A stretch of 64,000 bases of DNA from the NCBI GenBank assembly GCA_002702725.1, contig PABE01000158.1:1-64000 (forward strand), in the 5' to 3' direction. Positions within the stretch are counted from its first letter, which is position 1. The number at the start of each line of letters is the position of its first letter. Source of the DNA: Porticoccaceae bacterium (GTDB lineage Bacteria; Pseudomonadota; Gammaproteobacteria; Pseudomonadales; Porticoccaceae). Under the pieces are notes generated by a model. It was not told the DNA's origin and made no database searches. It was given only the letters and a program-made list of their open reading frames with translations. Shown one piece after another: positions 52,050 to 64,000 of this stretch. The position numbers and the translations under genes were made by a program.

Positions 52050-52299
52050 AGGGGGAAGTGGTTGTTGCTGTTTGTTGTTGAAGGGTTCGTGGGACGGATA
52101 CTGTCCCGGAATTCAAAGTGCCTGTATTCAAGACCCAACGGCTACTGATTCCCGTGTTTTATAGTGGTGACAGCTGAATGGGGTACAGCGTCGAGAAAGT
52201 AAGGAGCGGGGGGTGGCGTCGGGTGATTGGGCGGATTATAGCGGCATTACCCCAAAGCGCAAGGGGTTTTGGCAGGCCGGGGGTCGGCCTGCCATCAAC

Positions 52300-52626
52300 T
52301 CAGATGTTGCTTTCGACAAATTCACCCAGCTGGGTCTTCGACAGGGCGCCCACTTTGGTGGCTTCCAGTTCGCCGCCCTTGAACAGCATCAGGGTGGGAA
52401 TACCACGCACGTTGAATTTCGCCGCTGTCTGGGGGTTGGCATCGACATCGACCTTGCAGACCTTGACCTTGCCCGAGTATTCCTCGGATAACTGGTCGAG
52501 CAGGGGGGCGATCATCTTGCAGGGACCACACCAGGCGGCCCAGAAATCCACCAGCACAGGGATGTCGGAACCGAGTACGTCGCCCTCGAAGCTGGAATCG
52601 GTCACGTGAACGATCTGTTCGCTCAT
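52300..52626 (-). CDS. trxA: Thioredoxin 1
   Basis: A 108-residue disulfide reductase with the WCGPCK active site and [11 protein letters not shown] (cis-proline). It lies upstream of rho and divergent from ppx; the 120 bp between holds both promoters. Confidence 0.97.
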   Translation of the reverse strand: MSEQIVHVTDSSFEGDVLGSDIPVLVDFWAAWCGPCKMIAPLLDQLSEEYSGKVKVCKVDVDANPQTAAKFNVRGIPTLMLFKGGELEATKVGALSKTQLGEFVESNI

Positions 52627-52748
52627 GGGTTACTCCGTTTGTAATGTGAAACACAAAATTGAAGGGTAGAATGCGGGCCATGATATCACCAGCCGGTGCC
52701 CGGTCACAATGACGCCTTCGCCAGCTTGTCCATGGAGCCGCTGTTTTT

Positions 52749-54257
52749 ATGGTTGAAACCCACGTTCTGCCCGCCGCTCCGCTGGTGGCCGCCATTGATT
52801 TGGGCTCCAACAGTTTTCATATGATGGTGGCGCGGATCGAGCACGGCGAGATGCGTCCCGTGGAGCGCCTTGCCGAACCTGTCCAGCTGGCGTCGGGCAT
52901 GCGCAACGGCGCGCTGTGTGACGACGCCATTGCCCGCGGCCTGGAGTGCCTGGCCCGCTTCCGGCAGGCGCTCGATACGTTGAAACCCGGCCGGGTTCGC
53001 ATAGTCGGCACCAATGCCCTGCGTGTAGCCCGTAACGGCCGTCATTTTCGAACCGTCGCTGAAAAGGTTGTCGGCCACCCGGTAGAGGTCATCTCCGGAC
53101 GCGAGGAGGCGCGCCTCGTCTACCTGGGCGTGGCCCATACTCTTGCCGATGATGACGCGCGCCTGGTGGTGGATATCGGCGGCGGCAGCACCGAGTTTAT
53201 TATCGGCGAGCGTTTTGAGCCGCGGCTGATGGAGAGCCTTCATATGGGTTGTGTCTCCTATGGCGATCGCTTTTTTGGCGACGGCAAAATCACAGACAAG
53301 GCGTTTGAGCAGGCCTATCTTGCCGCCTACCGGGAAGTGCTCAATATTCGCACCGCCTATAAACGCCATGGCTGGAGCAATGTTGTCGGCTCCTCGGGCA
53401 CGCTGCGTTCCCTCGAGAGCGTGATTCGCGCCCAGGGTTGGTCGGAAGCCGGCATTACCGGCGACAACCTCAAGAAGCTCCGCAAGCAGCTCGGTAAATA
53501 CCGCTCGGTTAAAGAGCTCTGCGCCCTGGCGGGGTTGAGTGATCGCCGGCGCAATGTCTTTGCCTCCGGACTTGCTATCTCCTGCGCATTTTTCGATGCC
53601 CTCGGTATCGAGCACATGAGTACGTCTTCCGGCGCCCTTCGGGAAGGGCTGATCTATGACCTGATGGGGCGTCACTCCCACGAGGATGTGCGCGAACGGT
53701 CGGTGACGGCCATGATGCAGCGTTATGGCGTTGACGAGGCGGCGGCCCGGCAGGTCGAGGAAACCGCCCGCTACCTGTTTGTCTGTGCCCGGGAGAGCTG
53801 GGGCCTCGCGGACGAGGATCAGGATTTACTGGTCTGGGCCGCACGGCTCCATGAAGTGGGTCTGGCGATCGCCCACAGCCAGTTTCACAAGCACGGGCAG
53901 TATCTGGTTGAGCGCTCCGATCTGCCGGGCTTTTCGACAACCGAACAAATCGAGATCGGTCTTCTGGTGCGCGGCCATCGGCAGAAATTCCCCCAGAAGG
54001 AATTTGCCTTCAAGGCCAACGGGTTGCGAGAGACCCTGGAGCGGCTGTGTATCCTTCTGCGATTGGCGGTCATGTTCAAGTTCGTTATTCCCGTAGATGG
54101 AAGCCCCTCCTACCATCTTCAGGTTGCGGGTCGCGGGGTCTCCCTGAATGTGCCGGGCAGTTGGCTCCAGGAGCATCCACTGACCCAATTCGCCTTGCAG
54201 TCCGAGCAAGCCTATCTCGCCAGGGCGGGGTACACCCTTGAGATTGCCCGGTCGTAG
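52749..54257 (+). CDS. ppx: Exopolyphosphatase (Ppx/GppA family)
   Basis: A 502-residue phosphatase that shortens polyphosphate. The ASKHA-fold phosphate loops AAIDLGSNSFHMMVAR (near residue 15) and VVDIGGGSTEFI (near 142) are clear, as is the C-terminal HD-like domain with AARLHEVGLAIAHSQFHKHG near 363. ppx is next to trxA-rho, as in Pseudomonas; no ppk is seen here. Confidence 0.95.
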   Translation: MVETHVLPAAPLVAAIDLGSNSFHMMVARIEHGEMRPVERLAEPVQLASGMRNGALCDDAIARGLECLARFRQALDTLKPGRVRIVGTNALRVARNGRHFRTVAEKVVGHPVEVISGREEARLVYLGVAHTLADDDARLVVDIGGGSTEFIIGERFEPRLMESLHMGCVSYGDRFFGDGKITDKAFEQAYLAAYREVLNIRTAYKRHGWSNVVGSSGTLRSLESVIRAQGWSEAGITGDNLKKLRKQLGKYRSVKELCALAGLSDRRRNVFASGLAISCAFFDALGIEHMSTSSGALREGLIYDLMGRHSHEDVRERSVTAMMQRYGVDEAAARQVEETARYLFVCARESWGLADEDQDLLVWAARLHEVGLAIAHSQFHKHGQYLVERSDLPGFSTTEQIEIGLLVRGHRQKFPQKEFAFKANGLRETLERLCILLRLAVMFKFVIPVDGSPSYHLQVAGRGVSLNVPGSWLQEHPLTQFALQSEQAYLARAGYTLEIARS

Positions 54258-54283
54258 CCGGGGCGGGTTGGAATCGTTCTTAA

Positions 54284-54297
54284 TTGATGCAAATCAT
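54284..54297 (+). promoter_or_regulatory. FNR/Dnr-type box upstream of hcp
   Basis: TTGAT-GCAA-ATCAT matches the FNR/ANR consensus TTGAT-N4-ATCAA except for the last base. It lies about 100 bp upstream of the hcp ATG and points to activation under low oxygen or nitrosative stress, which suits Hcp. Confidence 0.65.
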
Positions 54298-54398
54298 ATG
54301 AATCTTATGACCCCCGCTCTTACCATGACTGCAACGGGGCCCTGACGTGCAGGCTGTTGTGCCCCGATCAATCAATACTAATCACAGGGGCTTTCATT

Positions 54399-56069
54399 AT
54401 GTTTTGTATTCAGTGCGAACAGACATTGCGTTCCAGCCACCGGGCCGACGGTTGCCGGCTGGCTCGGGGTATCTGCGGTAAAGACGCCACCACCGCCGAC
54501 CTCCAGGATCTTCTGGTTTATCTTGTCGAAGGCATCGCCATGTACGGCGCCCGAGCCTACCGTCTCGGTGCCGATGTATCGGAGATCGAGGGCTTCGTTA
54601 ATTTTGCCATGTTCACCACGCTGACCAACGTCAATTTCGACGCGGCGCGTTTTGACGAGCTGATTGATCAGGCCGTGGCCGTGCGCGACCGCGCCCGCGC
54701 CCTCTACGAAAATACCTGCCGTTCAAAGGGTGAGATACCGGAACAGCTTTCCGGTGCCGCCACCTGGCTGCCCCCCGCGACCCGGGAAGAACGGCTGGCA
54801 CAGGCCTCGGTCTCCAGTCTGGAACTGGACCGCGACACCGTCGGTGATGATGTCATCGGCCTGCGTCTGCTGTTGTTGTACGGCCTGAAAGGCTGTGCCG
54901 CCTATGCCGAGCATGCCAAAGTGCTGGGGGGTGAGGATGGCGCCATCGCCGGTGAGATGCTCGAGCATCTGGACTTCCTCGCATCCCGTCCCACCGACAT
55001 TCAGGCGCTGCTCGATCGGGCGATGGCGGTCGGTCAGTTGAATTTCAGGGTTATGGAATTACTCGACGCCGCCGGTACCGGCCGTTTTGGTCATCCGGAA
55101 CCGACCCAGGTGCGTGTTACGCCGATAAAAGGCAAATGCATTCTGGTCAGCGGTCACGACATGGTCGACCTGGAGGCGATCCTCAAGCAGACGGAAGGCA
55201 AGGGCATCAACGTCTACACCCACGGCGAGTTGCTGCCCGCCACCGCCTACCCGGGCCTGAAGAAATATCCCCATCTCGTGGGTAACTACGGCACCGCCTG
55301 GCAGAACCAGAAAGACGAGTTTGCCCGCTTCCCGGGGGCCGTGGTCATGACCTCCAATTGCCTGATGGACCCGTTCGAAAACGACTACGGCCACCGTTTG
55401 TTTACCTCCGGCCCCGTGGGTTGGGCCAATGTCCGGCATATCGACAACGGCGATTTCAGCCCCGTGGTCGAGGCGGCACTGGCGGAGCCGGGCTTTGCCG
55501 AGGATCATATCGAGCAGTACATCACCAACGGTTTTGCGCACAACAGCGTGATGGGCGTTGCCGATACGGTGGTCGATGCCATCAAGCAGGGCGCTATCAA
55601 GCATTTCTTCGTGGTCGGTGGTTGTGATGGCGCCAACCCCGGACGCAATTACTACACCGATTTCGCGGAAAACACCCCCGACGATACCGTGGTACTGACC
55701 CTCGGCTGCGGAAAATACCGTTTCAACCGCCACGATTTCGGCGATATTGGCGGTATTCCCCGACTGCTGGATGTTGGCCAGTGCAATGACACCTATTCGG
55801 CACTGAAGATTGCCCTGGCCCTTGCCGACGCCTTCGAATGCGGCGTCAACGACCTGCCACTGACGCTGGTCATTTCCTGGTTCGAGCAAAAGGCCGCGGC
55901 GGTTCTGCTGACACTGTTGTCCCTGGGGATCACCAACATTCACCTGGGGCCGACCCTGCCGGCATTCCTGACCCCCAATTTGCTCGGGGTGCTGGTGGAT
56001 AAGTTCCAGCTTCAGCCGGTGGGCGATGCCCGTGAGGACATTCAAAAAGCGATGAAGCTGGCCTCCTAA
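54399..56069 (+). CDS. hcp: Hybrid-cluster protein (hydroxylamine/NO reductase)
   Basis: About 556 residues. The N-terminal cysteine motif is C3-x2-C6-x12-C19-x6-C26, close to the class II Hcp pattern of E. coli (spacing 11). The hybrid-cluster region near the C-terminal half has [15 protein letters not shown] and LGCGKYRFN. In E. coli Hcp reduces NO or S-nitrosylates proteins under anaerobic nitrate/nitrite growth. I set the start at 54399 (MFCIQCEQ), preceded by an AGGGG site; the frame opens at 54357. No hcr reductase gene follows. Confidence 0.95.
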   Translation: MFCIQCEQTLRSSHRADGCRLARGICGKDATTADLQDLLVYLVEGIAMYGARAYRLGADVSEIEGFVNFAMFTTLTNVNFDAARFDELIDQAVAVRDRARALYENTCRSKGEIPEQLSGAATWLPPATREERLAQASVSSLELDRDTVGDDVIGLRLLLLYGLKGCAAYAEHAKVLGGEDGAIAGEMLEHLDFLASRPTDIQALLDRAMAVGQLNFRVMELLDAAGTGRFGHPEPTQVRVTPIKGKCILVSGHDMVDLEAILKQTEGKGINVYTHGELLPATAYPGLKKYPHLVGNYGTAWQNQKDEFARFPGAVVMTSNCLMDPFENDYGHRLFTSGPVGWANVRHIDNGDFSPVVEAALAEPGFAEDHIEQYITNGFAHNSVMGVADTVVDAIKQGAIKHFFVVGGCDGANPGRNYYTDFAENTPDDTVVLTLGCGKYRFNRHDFGDIGGIPRLLDVGQCNDTYSALKIALALADAFECGVNDLPLTLVISWFEQKAAAVLLTLLSLGITNIHLGPTLPAFLTPNLLGVLVDKFQLQPVGDAREDIQKAMKLAS

Positions 56070-56121
56070 TACCGGGGGGGAGGCGATGCCGGTCGAGCTG
56101 GATCGGACGGCGAAACCAGAG

Positions 56122-56152
56122 AAAAACGGGGGCCTGTGAAGCCCCCGTTTTT
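56122..56152 (+). terminator. Intrinsic terminator of hcp
   Basis: AAAAACGGGGGC (56122-56133) pairs with GCCCCCGTTTTT (56141-56152) across CTGTGAA. It is a 12-bp stem with a T tract, 53 bp after the hcp stop. Confidence 0.85.
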
Positions 56153-56239
56153 CGTTGGCAACGATGTTCATACTTGGTTGTACCCGCCATTTTCCCGTAA
56201 GCTGCAGGGCCAATCCGGCTCGGCAGGAGAGCAATAACA

Positions 56240-56770
56240 ATGGCTGTTTCGATGTATGACTTTTCAATCCCCGTTTTCAGACATGCCCTGGGCAGCCTCG
56301 CCCTTGTCCTGGGCAAAGGCCAGGTGCACTGTGCCAACCATCAGCTCGACGAAAGCGTGTTGTTCGATGCGCGTCTTTACCCCGATATGTTTCCGCTGCA
56401 TCGCCAGGTGCAGGTCAGCTGCGATCAGGCCAAGAACGCCAGCGCCTATCTCGCCGGGGAAACACCGGTCGGCTTCGAGGATACGGAAAGCACCTTCGCG
56501 GACTTGATTGCGCGGATCGAAAAAACCCGAGCGGCGCTCGACCAGTTGGGTCCGGAATTGTTCACCGGAATGGAAAGCGAGCCGGTGTCATTTGTCGTCG
56601 GCGCCTACCGTATGGTGTTTCCAACCGGACTCGAGTATTTGCAGCGTTTTGCGTTGCCGAACTTCTATTTCCATGTTTCCACCGCCTACGACATTTTGCG
56701 ACACAATGGCGTCGAGCTGGGCAAAGGCGATTTTCTGGGAGAGATGGGCGCTGAGATCGGGCCAGCTTAA
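56240..56770 (+). CDS. DUF1993 (DinB-like helical) protein
   Basis: A 176-residue protein of the DUF1993 family. MYDFSIPVFRHALGSLALVL opens the helical bundle; HRQVQVSCDQAKNASAYLAG and the conserved LPNFYFHVSTAYDILRHNGV near the C-terminus match the family. The function is unknown; related DinB-fold proteins bind metals or thiols. It is convergent with katG. Confidence 0.85.
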   Translation: MAVSMYDFSIPVFRHALGSLALVLGKGQVHCANHQLDESVLFDARLYPDMFPLHRQVQVSCDQAKNASAYLAGETPVGFEDTESTFADLIARIEKTRAALDQLGPELFTGMESEPVSFVVGAYRMVFPTGLEYLQRFALPNFYFHVSTAYDILRHNGVELGKGDFLGEMGAEIGPA

Positions 56771-56892
56771 GGAGCGCGGTAGTCGCGCAATCGTCTGTTC
56801 TGCCTGAACTCTAATTAACCCGGGCCCGAATAAAAGGGGTCGACGGGTTGATTGGCGGATCAATCAATTCCCCAATGTGACAGTGCAGAGGT

Positions 56893-56918
56893 ATCCGGGC
56901 ACCCGAAGGTGCCCGGAT
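56893..56918 (-). terminator. Hairpin terminator between DUF1993 gene and katG
   Basis: ATCCGGGCACC (56893-56903) pairs with GGTGCCCGGAT (56908-56918); on the minus strand the loop is TTCG, typical of stable terminators. The T tract is absent, so it may be weak. It is placed to end katG transcripts. Confidence 0.55.
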
Positions 56919-56928
56919 TTCAACGGGT

Positions 56929-59564
<2,636 letters not shown>

Positions 59565-59641
59565 TGGTAGCTACGGGTGGACTTGAACCACCGACCCCAG
59601 CATTATGAATGCTGTGCTCTAACCAGCTGAGCTACGTAGCC
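59565..59641 (-). tRNA. metT: tRNA-Met(CAT), elongator
   Basis: A 77-base tRNA with encoded CCA. The acceptor stem GGCTACG with CGTAGCT, the D arm AGCTCAGCTGGTTAGAGC, the anticodon loop TTCATAA and the T arm GGTTCAAGTCC fit an elongator methionine tRNA. A GC-paired start at the acceptor argues against the initiator tRNA. Confidence 0.95.
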
Positions 59642-59768
59642 GAAGTGATTGAGGGCGCGAATTTTCCCGGCTTTTGCTACCGTTGTCAATAATCAATTTA
59701 ACCTGTGCGGTTCCGTGTTCCGGCCCTTCCGGAGCCCCCGCAAGTCATTGTTTGCTAGAGGTAAAACC

Positions 59769-60791
59769 ATGGAATATCGTCAACTCGGTGGATCCGGGCT
59801 AAGGGTATCGGCGCTGTCATTCGGCACCGCTACCTTTGGCGGCGCCCAGTTCTTCAAAGCCTGGGGCAGTATCGCCGGCAAACAGGCCAGGGTGATGGTC
59901 GACCGCTGTATTGATGCGGGGATCAATCTCTTCGATACGGCGGATTCCTATTCCCAGGGGTTGTCGGAGGAGATTCTCGGCAGGAGCCTTGCGGGACGCC
60001 GCGATCAGGTATTGATTTCCACCAAGACGACATTTCCGATGGGTGAGGGACCCAACGACTACGGTTCCTCCCGGTACCGCATCATGGGGGCCATCGAGGC
60101 TTCCCTGCGTCGGCTCGGCACGGATTATGTCGACATCTACCACATGCACGGTTTTGACGCCCATACGCCGGTGGAGGAAACACTGAGGACCCTGGACGAT
60201 CTGGTCACCTGCGGCAAGGTGCGGTATATCGCCTGCTCGAATTTTTCCGGCTGGCATGCGATGAAGTCCCTCGCTGTTTCGGAACGCTACGGGTTTGTGC
60301 GCTATGTCGCCCACCAGGCCTGTTATTCCCTGCTGGATCGCGAGTTTGAGTGGGAGTTGATGCCCCTTGGACAGGATCAGGGGCTGGGCACGCTGGTCTG
60401 GAGCCCCCTTGCCTGGGGACGTCTGTCGGGGAAATATCGAAGGGATCGCGCCCCGGATACCCGGGCGCGCCTGGGTACAGCCAATGTCGACGACAGCGGA
60501 ATGACCGAGCAGGCCCACCAGGTGGTCGATACATTAGAGGCCATTGCCCGGGAGAGCGGACGAACGATTTCCCAGGTTGCGATTAACTGGCTGCTGCAGC
60601 GGCCGACAGTATCCAGTGTTATTCTCGGAGCCCGAACCGACGATCAGCTGGCGGAAAACCTCGGGGCCGTCAATTGGGCGCTGTCATCGGAGCAAATGGC
60701 GCGGCTTGATGGGGTGAGCGCCAAACCTCGAATCTACCCCTATTCCCATCAGCGCAATTTCACACAATTGTCCGATTCCCTGGTGGACTAG
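59769..60791 (+). CDS. Aldo/keto reductase
   Basis: A 340-residue NADPH-dependent oxidoreductase of the AKR superfamily. It opens MEYRQLGGSGLRVSALSFGTATFGG. The catalytic tetrad is visible in NLFDTADSYSQG (Asp, Tyr), STKTTF (Lys) and VDIYHMHGFD (His). NADPH-binding SSVILGARTDDQLAEN is near the C-terminus. The substrate is unknown. A TetR gene follows on the same strand. The start at 59769 is chosen for family length. Confidence 0.9.
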   Translation: MEYRQLGGSGLRVSALSFGTATFGGAQFFKAWGSIAGKQARVMVDRCIDAGINLFDTADSYSQGLSEEILGRSLAGRRDQVLISTKTTFPMGEGPNDYGSSRYRIMGAIEASLRRLGTDYVDIYHMHGFDAHTPVEETLRTLDDLVTCGKVRYIACSNFSGWHAMKSLAVSERYGFVRYVAHQACYSLLDREFEWELMPLGQDQGLGTLVWSPLAWGRLSGKYRRDRAPDTRARLGTANVDDSGMTEQAHQVVDTLEAIARESGRTISQVAINWLLQRPTVSSVILGARTDDQLAENLGAVNWALSSEQMARLDGVSAKPRIYPYSHQRNFTQLSDSLVD

Positions 60792-60908
60792 TGCAACGCG
60801 ACGCATTAAGACGTATGCTTAATCACTTCTGCGAAGGTAACAGGTGGGTGTGCCTCTGCGCAGATTCCAGCGGTCGGCAGTAACGCCGCTCAAATAGAGA
60901 ATAAAGCT

Positions 60909-61535
60909 ATGTCTAGTAGTCGCAAACGCAATTCAGCCCAGACGATACAGGCTATCCTCGAAGCCGCCCGTGAGGAATTTATCGAGAGCGGCATCAACAA
61001 GGCGAAAATCGAAACAATCGCCGAGCGTGCCGGTGTCAGCCAGCAGCTTATCTATCACTACTTCGGCGGCAAGGAAAATCTCTACCAGGAGATGCTAACG
61101 GACCTGGCCACATTGGATGTGACGCGGGCCAAATCGCTGAGTTTCGATGATGTCGAGCCCGTCGAAGCCCTGACCCAGTTCATCAGTATTCTGTTTGCCG
61201 CCAATCATCGGGCCGGTCGGCTTGTGATCGATCAGATCCAGCAGGAGGGCAAGCAGATCATCGACCGCAACCCCATACGGGCTTCCACGGCCAAGCATAT
61301 AGAAACGCTGACGTCGATTCTTGAGCGGGGCAAGGCGGCGCGGGTGTTTCGGGACGATATCAACGGTGAGGATTTGTTTATCCTGATCTGGATGTTGTCG
61401 TTCGGCCTTTCCAGTTTTGGACCGATGGCCTCCAAGTACATTGACCGGGATTTTGTCGCCGAAATCAATGGCGGCTATTGGCGCGACTTTGCCATCAACT
61501 TCATACTGAATTCGGTCGCCACCCGATCTCGCTGA
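60909..61535 (+). CDS. TetR-family regulator
   Basis: A 208-residue repressor with an N-terminal helix-turn-helix (AREEFIESGINKAKIETIAERAGVSQQLIYHYFGGKENLY) and a variable ligand-binding domain. It lies 117 bp after the aldo/keto reductase on the same strand, so it may regulate that gene, but no operator was identified. Confidence 0.88.
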   Translation: MSSSRKRNSAQTIQAILEAAREEFIESGINKAKIETIAERAGVSQQLIYHYFGGKENLYQEMLTDLATLDVTRAKSLSFDDVEPVEALTQFISILFAANHRAGRLVIDQIQQEGKQIIDRNPIRASTAKHIETLTSILERGKAARVFRDDINGEDLFILIWMLSFGLSSFGPMASKYIDRDFVAEINGGYWRDFAINFILNSVATRSR

Positions 61536-61550
61536 TCTCGCAGGCAATAT

Positions 61551-61579
61551 AAAAGCCCGCCTAAAGACGGCGGGCTTTT
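61551..61579. terminator. Bidirectional terminator between the TetR gene and ychF
   Basis: AAAAGCCCGCC (61551-61561) pairs with GGCGGGCTTTT (61569-61579). T tracts on both strands serve the convergent TetR and ychF genes. Confidence 0.85.
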
Positions 61580-61594
61580 ATGTTTTGGCGTTCG

Positions 61595-62686
61595 CTACAC
61601 GTTAAAGCGGAAGTGGACCACGTCGCCATCGTGAACCACATAGTCCTTGCCTTCCAGGCGCCACTTGCCGGCATCCTTGGCACCCTGTTCGCCCCTGTAG
61701 TTGATAAAGTCGTCGTAGGCGACGACCTCGGCCCGGATGAAACCCTTTTCGAAATCGGTGTGGATTTTGCCCGCCGCCTGCGGGGCGGTGGCGCCAACGG
61801 GGATGGTCCAGGCGCGAACTTCCTTGACGCCAGCGGTGAAGTAGGTCTGCAGGCCCAGCAGTCTGTAGCCAGCGCGGATGACGCGGTTCAGGCCCGGTTC
61901 GTCCATACCCATTTCAGCCAGGAACTCGGCCTTGTCGGCGTCGTCCAGTTCGGCGATTTCCGCCTCCAGCTTGTTGCAGATGGCGACCACTTCGGCGCCT
62001 TCGGTGGCGGCGATTCGCTCGATTTCCGACAGCAGCGGGTTGTTCTCGAAACCCTCCTCGTTGACATTGGCAATGTAGAGCGTGGGCTTCAGGGTGAGAA
62101 GGGACAGTTCGCGCAGTTGCTTTTTCTCGTCACCGGAGAGATCGGCACTGCGTAAGGGCCTTGCCTCGTTGAGGTGGGGCAGGACTTTTTCCAGCAGGGC
62201 GACCATGGCAATGGCGTGCTTGTCCTGGCCCTTGGCTTGCTTGCTGTAGCGGTTCAGCGCCTTCTCGCAGGTCTCCAGATCCGCCAGGGCCAGTTCGGTG
62301 TTGATCACCTCGACATCTGCACTGGGGCTGATTTTGCCTTCCACATGAATGACATTGTCGTCCTCGAAACAGCGCACCACGTGGGCGATGGCATCGGTCT
62401 CGCGAATATTGGCGAGGAACTGGTTACCCAGGCCCTCGCCCTTGGAGGCGCCGGCCACAAGGCCCGCGATATCGACAAATTCCATGGTGGTGGGAACGAC
62501 CCGTTCCGGATTGACGATTTCCGCCAGCCGATCCTGCCTGGCGTCGGGTACCGGCACAATGCCCGTGTTGGGTTCGATCGTGCAAAAGGGGAAGTTTTCC
62601 GCGTCGATGCCGGCCTTTGTCAGGGCGTTGAAGAGGGTGGATTTACCCACATTGGGCAGGCCCACGATACCGCATTTAAAACCCAT
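61595..62686 (-). CDS. ychF: YchF/Ola1 ribosome-binding ATPase
   Basis: A 363-residue Obg-family protein that hydrolyses ATP rather than [21 protein letters not shown] is the P-loop, VDIAGLV the G3 motif and ICNKLEAE the altered G4 motif that favours ATP. A TGS domain closes the protein ([13 protein letters not shown], then [15 protein letters not shown]). It lies downstream of pth, as usual. Confidence 0.97.
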   Translation of the reverse strand: MGFKCGIVGLPNVGKSTLFNALTKAGIDAENFPFCTIEPNTGIVPVPDARQDRLAEIVNPERVVPTTMEFVDIAGLVAGASKGEGLGNQFLANIRETDAIAHVVRCFEDDNVIHVEGKISPSADVEVINTELALADLETCEKALNRYSKQAKGQDKHAIAMVALLEKVLPHLNEARPLRSADLSGDEKKQLRELSLLTLKPTLYIANVNEEGFENNPLLSEIERIAATEGAEVVAICNKLEAEIAELDDADKAEFLAEMGMDEPGLNRVIRAGYRLLGLQTYFTAGVKEVRAWTIPVGATAPQAAGKIHTDFEKGFIRAEVVAYDDFINYRGEQGAKDAGKWRLEGKDYVVHDGDVVHFRFNV

Positions 62687-62736
62687 AGCATTGTTCCCCG
62701 TATGACCGGCCCCAGTGGTGCCGGTTCGAAAATGAA

Positions 62737-63318
62737 TTACCTGGAGTGCAGCGCTTTCATAGCGTCATTCCACCGGCCCGCGGCAAGTTGGGGCAGAACG
62801 TAGAGGGCCGCATCGATGGCTTGCTCAAGTAGTTTTTGCTCGCCGTCGGGCGCCCTGCGCAGCACATAGTCCACTACCTGGCTGGCGTGCCCGGGATGGC
62901 CTATTCCCAGGCGCAGACGGGCAAAGTCCCGGCTGTTGGCGAGGGACTGTATGGTATCGCGAAGACCGTTATGGCCGCCGTGGCCGCCGCCAATTTTCAG
63001 ACGTGCGACGCCAGGGGGTAAATCGAGCTCGTCGTGGGCGACGAGGATTTCCGCCGGCGCCAGGCTGTAAAAATTTGCCAGTGCCGCCACCGACTGACCG
63101 CTGCGGTTCATGTAGGTGGTGGGAATGAGCAGGCGGATATCCCGGCCCTGCAGGGTCAGCTTGCCGGCCAGGCCAAAAAATTTTTTGGCCTCGCGCAGCT
63201 CGACGTTGTGCCTGCGTACCAGCGCGGAAACGAAATCGGCCCCGGCATTGTGACGGGTCCGGTCGTATTGACTGCCCGGGTTTCCCAGGCCGACGATCAA
63301 CTTTACCGGAGTATCCAA
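62737..63318 (-). CDS. pth: Peptidyl-tRNA hydrolase
   Basis: A 193-residue enzyme freeing tRNA from stalled peptides. [21 protein letters not shown] carries the catalytic His, [12 protein letters not shown] the Asn and [11 protein letters not shown] the Asp. The rplY-pth-ychF order is standard. Confidence 0.97.
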   Translation of the reverse strand: MDTPVKLIVGLGNPGSQYDRTRHNAGADFVSALVRRHNVELREAKKFFGLAGKLTLQGRDIRLLIPTTYMNRSGQSVAALANFYSLAPAEILVAHDELDLPPGVARLKIGGGHGGHNGLRDTIQSLANSRDFARLRLGIGHPGHASQVVDYVLRRAPDGEQKLLEQAIDAALYVLPQLAAGRWNDAMKALHSR

Positions 63319-63360
63319 TGTCGGGGCCTTACACTTCCTTCAACAGGAATGGAGACAGTC

Positions 63361-63996
63361 TCAACCCTCTTCGGGCTCTGACTCTTCGCCTTCGTCTTCC
63401 TCGGTCTCCACCGCACCGCGAGGCTTGATCACAGTGGCAACGGGCAGATCGTGATCTGCACCGTGGGTAAGTGCCACGCTCTCGACGCCCTTGGGCATGT
63501 TGATGTCGGAAATGTGCAGGATCTCGCCGAGATCCAGGTTGGCCAGGTCCACTTCAATAAACTCGGGCAGATCCTTCGGCAGACACTGGATATCCAGCTC
63601 GGTCAGCAGGTGGGAGACAATACCGCCGCCCTGTTTGACACCTTTGGCGACTTCTTCATTAATGAAGTGCAGCGGAACCTTGGTGCTCAGCTTCTGGTCC
63701 TTGTCAACGCGCAGGAAATCCAGGTGGAGGATTTTCGGCTTGGCGGGATGGCGCTGGACGTCTTTCAGGATGACGTCCTGTGCCTTGCCGTCCACTGACA
63801 GTTTGATAATGTGGCTGTAGAACGCTTCGTTCTCCAGCGCATGGTGGACATCATCGTGTACCAGGCTGATGTTTTCGGGTTCGGCCTTGCCACCGTAAAT
63901 GATGGCGGGTATTTCGTTGGCCAGACGACGCAGGCGGCGGCTCGCACCTTTCCCCTTGTCCTCTCGGGCCTTGGCGTTCAAAGCGAAATCGACCAT
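63361..63996 (-). CDS. rplY: Ribosomal protein bL25 (general stress protein CTC form)
   Basis: A 211-residue bL25 of the long CTC type, binding 5S rRNA. It begins MVDFALNAKAREDKGKGASRRLRR, then EIPAIIYGG, has the TL5 C-terminal beta domain (about residues 95-185) and ends in an acidic Glu-rich tail. The whole gene lies in the window; the start is four bases from the right edge. Confidence 0.95.
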   Translation of the reverse strand: MVDFALNAKAREDKGKGASRRLRRLANEIPAIIYGGKAEPENISLVHDDVHHALENEAFYSHIIKLSVDGKAQDVILKDVQRHPAKPKILHLDFLRVDKDQKLSTKVPLHFINEEVAKGVKQGGGIVSHLLTELDIQCLPKDLPEFIEVDLANLDLGEILHISDINMPKGVESVALTHGADHDLPVATVIKPRGAVETEEDEGEESEPEEG

Positions 63997-64000
63997 GGTC

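Noticed and set aside
49043-52148. Long plus-strand frames opposite ubiD (467 codons) and rho (376 codons)
   Set aside because: Both are shadows of well-conserved genes on the minus strand and have no ribosome site or known domain.
52271-52293. Hairpin downstream of trxA as an intrinsic terminator
   Set aside because: The 8-bp stem is good but the following minus-strand bases are A/C-rich with no T tract.
55059-56267. 402-codon minus-strand frame opposite hcp
   Set aside because: Shadow of hcp; it also runs through the hcp terminator.

Overview
The window looks like chromosome of a free-living gammaproteobacterium, probably a marine member of the Pseudomonadales/Cellvibrionales group. This is inferred from gene order and protein similarity recalled from memory; no search was run. 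The right 36 kb (about 27.5-64 kb) is GC-rich housekeeping DNA with Pseudomonas-like order: rlmE-ftsH-folP-glmM-tpiA-secG-tRNA-Leu; gpmI-envC-ctp; glyA-nrdR-ribD-ribE-ribBA-ribH-nusB-thiL-pgpA plus ribA and hisF; trxA-rho-ubiD with ppx divergent; hcp; katG; tRNA-Met; an aldo/keto reductase with a TetR gene; ychF-pth-rplY.

The left 27.4 kb is a genomic island next to the 3' end of tRNA-Leu(GAG). Its right end is an AT-rich satellite/prophage backbone: a P4-type tyrosine integrase, an unknown gene, an AlpA regulator, a YfjI-like DUF3987 protein and a YfjJ/YagK-like protein. This is the order I recall for the start of E. coli CP4-57. Two decayed transposase relics and a cluster of strong stem-loops sit between the last two genes. 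The left boundary of the island is outside the window.

The cargo is two divergent antiphage operons sharing a 300-bp control region (5783-6083). Leftward runs a complete qatABCD system (KAP ATPase, QatB, QueC-like protein, TatD-like nuclease). It is followed, in the same frame as qatD after one stop codon, by a short RecB/AddA-type nuclease fragment. Rightward runs a tight six-gene, 14.3-kb operon: a WYL-domain regulator, a SNF2 helicase with a C-terminal DUF3883, a DUF1156 DNA methyltransferase, a PHP-domain/SMC-like ATPase, an AlbA_2 (Schlafen-type) ATP-binding protein and a DUF499 ATPase. It resembles DISARM-related methylation-linked defence loci but lacks drmA, drmB and drmC. It is the best candidate in this window for a poorly described system. 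Its methyltransferase gene contains an internal low-GC segment (about 42-50% against 58-68% in the flanks by hand count of sample lines) covering the DPPY catalytic motif, which suggests exchange of a specificity module.

Likely working model (inference): the WYL protein represses its own operon through inverted repeats overlapping a strong promoter. Both defence operons are carried as cargo by the integrase/AlpA/YfjI/YfjJ element.
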